Assembly: GCA_031404155.1 (NCBI GenBank)
Contig: JANNGZ010000434.1
Span: forward strand, 1 to 24,065
Direction: 5' to 3'
Length of the DNA: 24,065 bases
DNA from: JANNGZ01 sp031404155
Lineage (GTDB): Bacteria > Pseudomonadota > Gammaproteobacteria > Burkholderiales > Burkholderiaceae_C
Both the position numbers and the translations under genes were made by a program. Every line of letters begins with the position of its first letter. Position 1 is the first letter of the stretch. Under the pieces are notes generated by a model. It was not told the origin of the DNA, did no database searches, and was given only the letters and a program-made list of their open reading frames with translations. Positions 23,645 to 24,065 of this stretch are shown one piece after another.

Positions 23645-23914
23645 GAGGCTGTCGGGCTTTGGGTCGGGCCCGCGTTGGGCCTGCACAGGGGCTCAGCCTA
23701 GGCGCAAAACGCCGTTGTGCCGGGCGGCACAGCGAGGCTTTGCACCGACGGATCAGCCCCTTTGCAGGCCCAACCCGAAGGGCCGAGGCGATTTGCCGCC
23801 CCAGGCGTCGTTGCCAACTCGTTGTGTGGCACCGCCACACGCCTCGTCGGCGCCTAGACCGGCGCCGCAAATCGCCCCGGCGCGGGCCCGACCCAAAGCC
23901 CGACAGCCTCCTAG
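23641..23914. mobile_element. 274-bp element with perfect 34-bp terminal inverted repeats and two internal hairpin arms (MITE-like)
   Basis: The ends 23641-23674 and 23881-23914 are exact reverse complements (ctaggaggctgtcgggcttt... against ...aaagcccgacagcctcctag). Inside, two imperfect hairpins branch from this basal stem. Arm A is 23675-23773 (ttgggcctgcacaggggct pairs with agcccctttgcaggcccaa; inner tgtgcc-gggc-ggcaca). Arm B is 23787-23876 (ggcgatttgccgcc pairs with ggcgccgcaaatcgcc; inner gtgtggc-acc-gccacac). The outermost CTAG at both ends could be a 4-bp target duplication of a DDE-type transposon, making the terminal repeat 30 bp. No ORF of useful size exists, so it would be non-autonomous. 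It supplies the TAG stop of the amidohydrolase gene. A structured RNA function is possible. Confidence 0.85.
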
Positions 23915-23959
23915 TCGTGCAAACACTGTGTTGCTGCGAGCTGCCGGGCGCTCACACGA

Positions 23960-24065
23960 TCAGCCGCGCTGTGATTCGAGCAACTTGACGAGGCTGTGCA
24001 AAACACGATTCACCGGCGTGGCCACCCCATGCATCTCACCCATGCGCACCACGTAGCCGTTCAGG
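23960..24065 (-). CDS. Ketopantoate reductase-like protein, C-terminal end only
   Basis: The minus strand enters at the window edge and ends with TGA at 23960-23962, giving about 34 residues: LNGYVVRMGEMHGVATPVNR, then VLHSLVKLLESQRG. This matches the C-terminal helices of 2-dehydropantoate 2-reductase (PanE/ApbA family), in which the pattern NGxVVxxGxxxGVxTPxNxxLxxLV is characteristic. True members reduce ketopantoate to pantoate with NADPH in pantothenate synthesis, but many paralogues have other substrates, so the exact role is open. Several codons (AAT, CGT, GTT, TTG, TCA) are less GC-rich than elsewhere in the window. The 45 bp between its stop and the inverted-repeat element contain nothing recognisable. 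Confidence 0.8.
   Translation of the reverse strand, partial: LNGYVVRMGEMHGVATPVNRVLHSLVKLLESQRG

Noticed and set aside
23641..23914. Simple intrinsic terminator of the amidohydrolase gene
   Set aside because: The symmetry extends over 274 bp with perfect 34-bp ends and internal arms and lacks a T-run, far beyond a terminator, although termination could be a side effect.

Overview
This is a very GC-rich window with compact genes and strong G/C third-position bias. The gene families (TauT/NitT-type ABC transporter, GTP-type PEP carboxykinase, CoA-acylating methylmalonate-semialdehyde dehydrogenase, RlmJ, UPF0149 protein) and the short palindromic intergenic repeats suggest a betaproteobacterial chromosome of the order Burkholderiales, perhaps the Rubrivivax/Leptothrix/Roseateles side. 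The genus cannot be fixed from the sequence alone. I see no phage, plasmid, CRISPR, tRNA or rRNA genes.

Layout. 1-395 (-): 5' part of a short-chain dehydrogenase cut by the window edge. 514-4180 (+): an ABC importer set (binding protein, ATPase, permease) with a GNAT acetyltransferase between ATPase and permease; repeats interrupt the set twice and one repeat-like piece sits in frame inside the ATPase. 4277-6184 (+): a Tat-exported PhoX/DUF839 protein. 6348-7847 (+): an ArsR-type regulator, an AHSA1/SRPBCC protein and a DUF4287/DUF5655 protein, probably one operon with a near-leaderless first gene. 7936-8334 (+): an exported YciI-like protein, convergent across a repeat with a DUF3237 protein (-) and an M28 peptidase (-). 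10508-10633: probable remnant of an acyl carrier protein gene. 10677-12200 (-): mmsA. 12329-12540 (-): a highly structured non-coding transcript candidate ending in a clear intrinsic terminator. 12604-13287 (+): UPF0149 protein. 13392-16030 (-): YegD-like Hsp70, LysE/ArgO-type exporter and a small exported protein. 16301-16504 (+): small unknown protein. 16676-19462 (-): metallophosphoesterase downstream of pckG. 19769-21370 (+): MOSC protein and rlmJ, separated by a repeat. 21474-22214 (-): HTH regulator divergent from a Tat-exported amidohydrolase (22406-23644, +). 23641-23914: a 274-bp element bounded by perfect 34-bp inverted repeats. 23960-24065 (-): C-terminal end of a ketopantoate-reductase-like gene.

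The genes are mostly core metabolism and housekeeping: import of a small organic anion, propionate/valine catabolism (mmsA), gluconeogenesis (pckG), rRNA modification (rlmJ) and export (LysE). The unusual content is non-coding. There are at least three kinds of palindromic repeat, several of which start at or supply stop codons of neighbouring genes. The 274-bp element is built as a basal stem with two long hairpin arms. There is also a candidate structured RNA between mmsA and the UPF0149 gene. All functional names rest on motif recognition by eye; no searches were run.
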